In this document: piece after piece, positions 62,254 through 64,000 of the stretch | Layout of the letters: the number at the start of each line of letters is the position of its first letter | How positions within the stretch are numbered: the stretch's first letter is position 1 | From: Ricinus communis | Lineage: Eukaryota; Streptophyta; Magnoliopsida; Malpighiales; Euphorbiaceae | NCBI RefSeq assembly: GCF_019578655.1 | Contig: NC_063264.1 | Coordinates: 24,389,688 to 24,453,687 of the forward strand | Reading direction: 5' to 3' | Length of the DNA stretch: 64,000 nt | Program-made: the position numbers and the translations under genes | The notes under the pieces: generated by a model | What the model saw: only the letters and a program-made list of their open reading frames with translations | Database searches by the model: none | Told to the model about the DNA's origin: nothing

Positions 62254-63083
62254 TTCCAATATTAAATCTCTTAGCGGAAGATCCAATTATGAAAGAAAAT
62301 ATAGATGTTAGATTGGTAGATTTGGAGTGTGACATGATAGATAAATGCAAGAAAATATCAAGCCCAAGCTTGGTCAAACTTTGCATGACCATTTGGGCTT
62401 ATTCAAGCCATGTCATACTTTAGGCCTCAAAAAGGAAGAGAAAAATGAATTTCCTTCAAGAGGAAATATGAAAAAAGAAGCTTAAAGAGGAAACGAATTT
62501 AAATGCCTCTTATGTGTGTTAAACCTAATTGGTGCCACTTTTCCAAAGAGGAAGCTATATGAGCAGCCGCATATCTTATAATTTAGGAAATAATTAATTA
62601 ATTGATAAGGAAATTTTTTCTTATTAAAGATTGTTTAATTAATCAAGTTACTTATTTTTTCATATAGAACACTTTTTATTTAGCATCTAATTTAGTTAAT
62701 TCCAATTTAGTTTTTTTTTTTATATACAAATAGGAATTCAGGGCATTGTCTTTACCTATTTAAATCATATGTAGTCAAATGGCACAAGCTAATGAATGAA
62801 TGATAATTTTGAGTTAAATATATTTATGAAATTTATTCTTGCTTAGTTCTTTAGAATAACTTTGAACTTATCAAGAATTATTCTTGTGGCGTTCAACATT
62901 GATTTATCATTCATCTTTTACCTTTCTTGAGTGGTGGCGTCAACCTTTATTCTTATATTAAAGTTCGAGATATACAAGTTATCTTTAGGTCAAGGTTCAT
63001 TATGAATCAGATTTGATTTTCTTGGGAATCTTATTCCAATTCCGCGTGTTGGGTCATGTCACAAGTTCAAGGTTCACATCATT
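62254..63083 (+). repeat. LTR-like direct repeat, right copy
   Basis: 830 bp copy of 60947-61775, ending caaggttcacatcatt. No primer-binding site follows, as expected for a 3' LTR. A possible LTR start tgttagattgg lies about 55 bp inside the left edge of the repeat. Confidence 0.75.
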
Positions 63084-63800
63084 AATGATGTGATACAAAT
63101 AGCCTTAATTTCAAATTCGCAGTTCTGAATTACATATTGTTTTGGGTCTTATTTATTCTACCAAACTCGGATTGAGGCGATTCAAAAGGTGTTGAAAAGC
63201 TAATATAGAAGGATACAGATTTTGTACTTTGAGTTTGAGCTAGTTTGACAATCTTCAGGGTCCAAAATATATTGTAAAATTTAAAATTATTAGTTAATGA
63301 AGTCAAAGATGTTTTATGTAAAACTTTGAATAGTCAAAACTTCTAAAATAAATGGAGTTTTGACTAGTAAAAGTATTTTATTATTTTCTATTTTATTAGA
63401 ATAAGTATTCAGTAAATTTAGTTCATGTAGGAAGATTTTTATTTGATTTCTCATTAGAATTAGAACTTTATTTCTGCCTATTTTGTATTAAGGTTTCTAT
63501 CTTTATAAATACCTTATGTTGCCAAATTATTAGGGGAGATGGAAATGGAATAAAATAAAAGAGTGTTCTCTCTTTGTCTTCGGCAAGAATATAAGTTCTT
63601 ATCAAACCTTAGAGTTTGTGGCGAATGACTATCTAACTTATCAAGTACACTTTTACATCTAATTATGATATCTTTCTTTATAACTAGAATTCTTAGTTGT
63701 AAGATGAGTATTGGGTTCTAGTCTTTCACCAATTTTTACTTGAATTTTAGACGATCCTTGGCAAATATGTATTTTTGATTCTGGTTTATTCTTTTAGATA
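63084..63800 (+). repeat. Probable 5' LTR of another retrotransposon at the window edge
   Basis: A TATA-like box (tataaatacc at about 63504) lies some 300 bp before ggttatcagagctttgg (63801-63817), which fits an iMet-type primer-binding site with small changes. The element would continue past the window end. Its left edge was not determined. Confidence 0.4.
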
Positions 63801-63813
63801 GGTTATCAGAGCT
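63801..63813 (+). other. Candidate primer-binding site (iMet type)
   Basis: ggttatcagagct differs slightly from the standard tggtatcagagc. It supports a retrotransposon reading rightwards off the window. Confidence 0.4.
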
Positions 63814-64000
63814 TTGGTTTCTAAAATTCAAGGTCTATCATTTTTTTTTCTTTTTGGTTTAAAAAATATTAATTAAGTATCGTTCTTTTTGTTTCTTTGT
63901 TAAAAAGTATATTTTACCTCCGCAAACAAATTTTGTGCCGCATTAAGTTTTATTTATTTTAAAATTATTATAAACCAGATAAATCTTGATTTCAAATTAT

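Overview
This is nuclear DNA of a flowering plant, almost certainly a eudicot. The window has intron-rich genes with GT-AG introns, AT-rich intergenic DNA, a eukaryotic tRNA gene with no encoded CCA, and many plant-type LTR retrotransposons, LINEs and MITEs. The species cannot be named from the sequence alone. No operons, CRISPR arrays or prokaryotic genes were seen.

Layout. (1) 0-17.5 kb is a nest of retroelements. A decayed plus-strand Copia element (about 1.04-1.89 kb, resuming at 9.1-11.35 kb) is interrupted by a minus-strand Gypsy element of the Athila/Tat type (1887-9099). That Gypsy element keeps gag and protease but has lost reverse transcriptase and most of integrase. The Copia 3' end is interrupted again by a second, minus-strand Copia element (11357-16376) with 149-bp LTRs and a perfect 5-bp target duplication. 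A LINE fragment follows at 16.6-17.4 kb. (2) 17.9-19.85 kb (minus) is a complete three-exon SINA-type RING E3 ubiquitin ligase gene. (3) 21-31 kb holds a decayed Gypsy-like LTR element with an odd GC-rich island, then a decayed minus-strand LINE. (4) 31.25-42.8 kb and 50.1-59.3 kb are two copies of one segmental duplication. Each carries a formate-tetrahydrofolate ligase gene (THFS), a Mutator-like element in its intron 4, one or two copies of a tiny TRIM retrotransposon, and a tRNA-Ala gene. (5) Between the copies, 44.7-49.4 kb (minus) is a complete ten-exon gene for a MYND-zinc-finger PDCD2 protein. (6) 59.3-64 kb is repeat debris: a CACTA-type terminus, a pair of ~830-bp LTRs with a ~480-bp interior, and an apparent 5' LTR with primer-binding site at the window edge.

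Genes. The left THFS copy is intact (637 codons, five exons) and should make 10-formyl-tetrahydrofolate for one-carbon metabolism. The right copy is a pseudogene: two stop codons, a 2-bp and a 1-bp deletion, and about 150 bp of upstream DNA missing relative to the left copy. The two tRNA-Ala genes differ at one base only, and that base changes the anticodon from AGC to TGC. The SINA-type ligase and PDCD2 genes look functional and have no evident pathway link to THFS.

No new multi-gene system was recognised. The most interesting items are the tRNA anticodon switch, the THFS duplication and decay, the gag-protease Gypsy element with an in-frame protease/integrase-tail join, and its seven-copy palindromic repeat. 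Exon borders were placed by eye from GT-AG signals and family knowledge; no alignment or transcript data were available.
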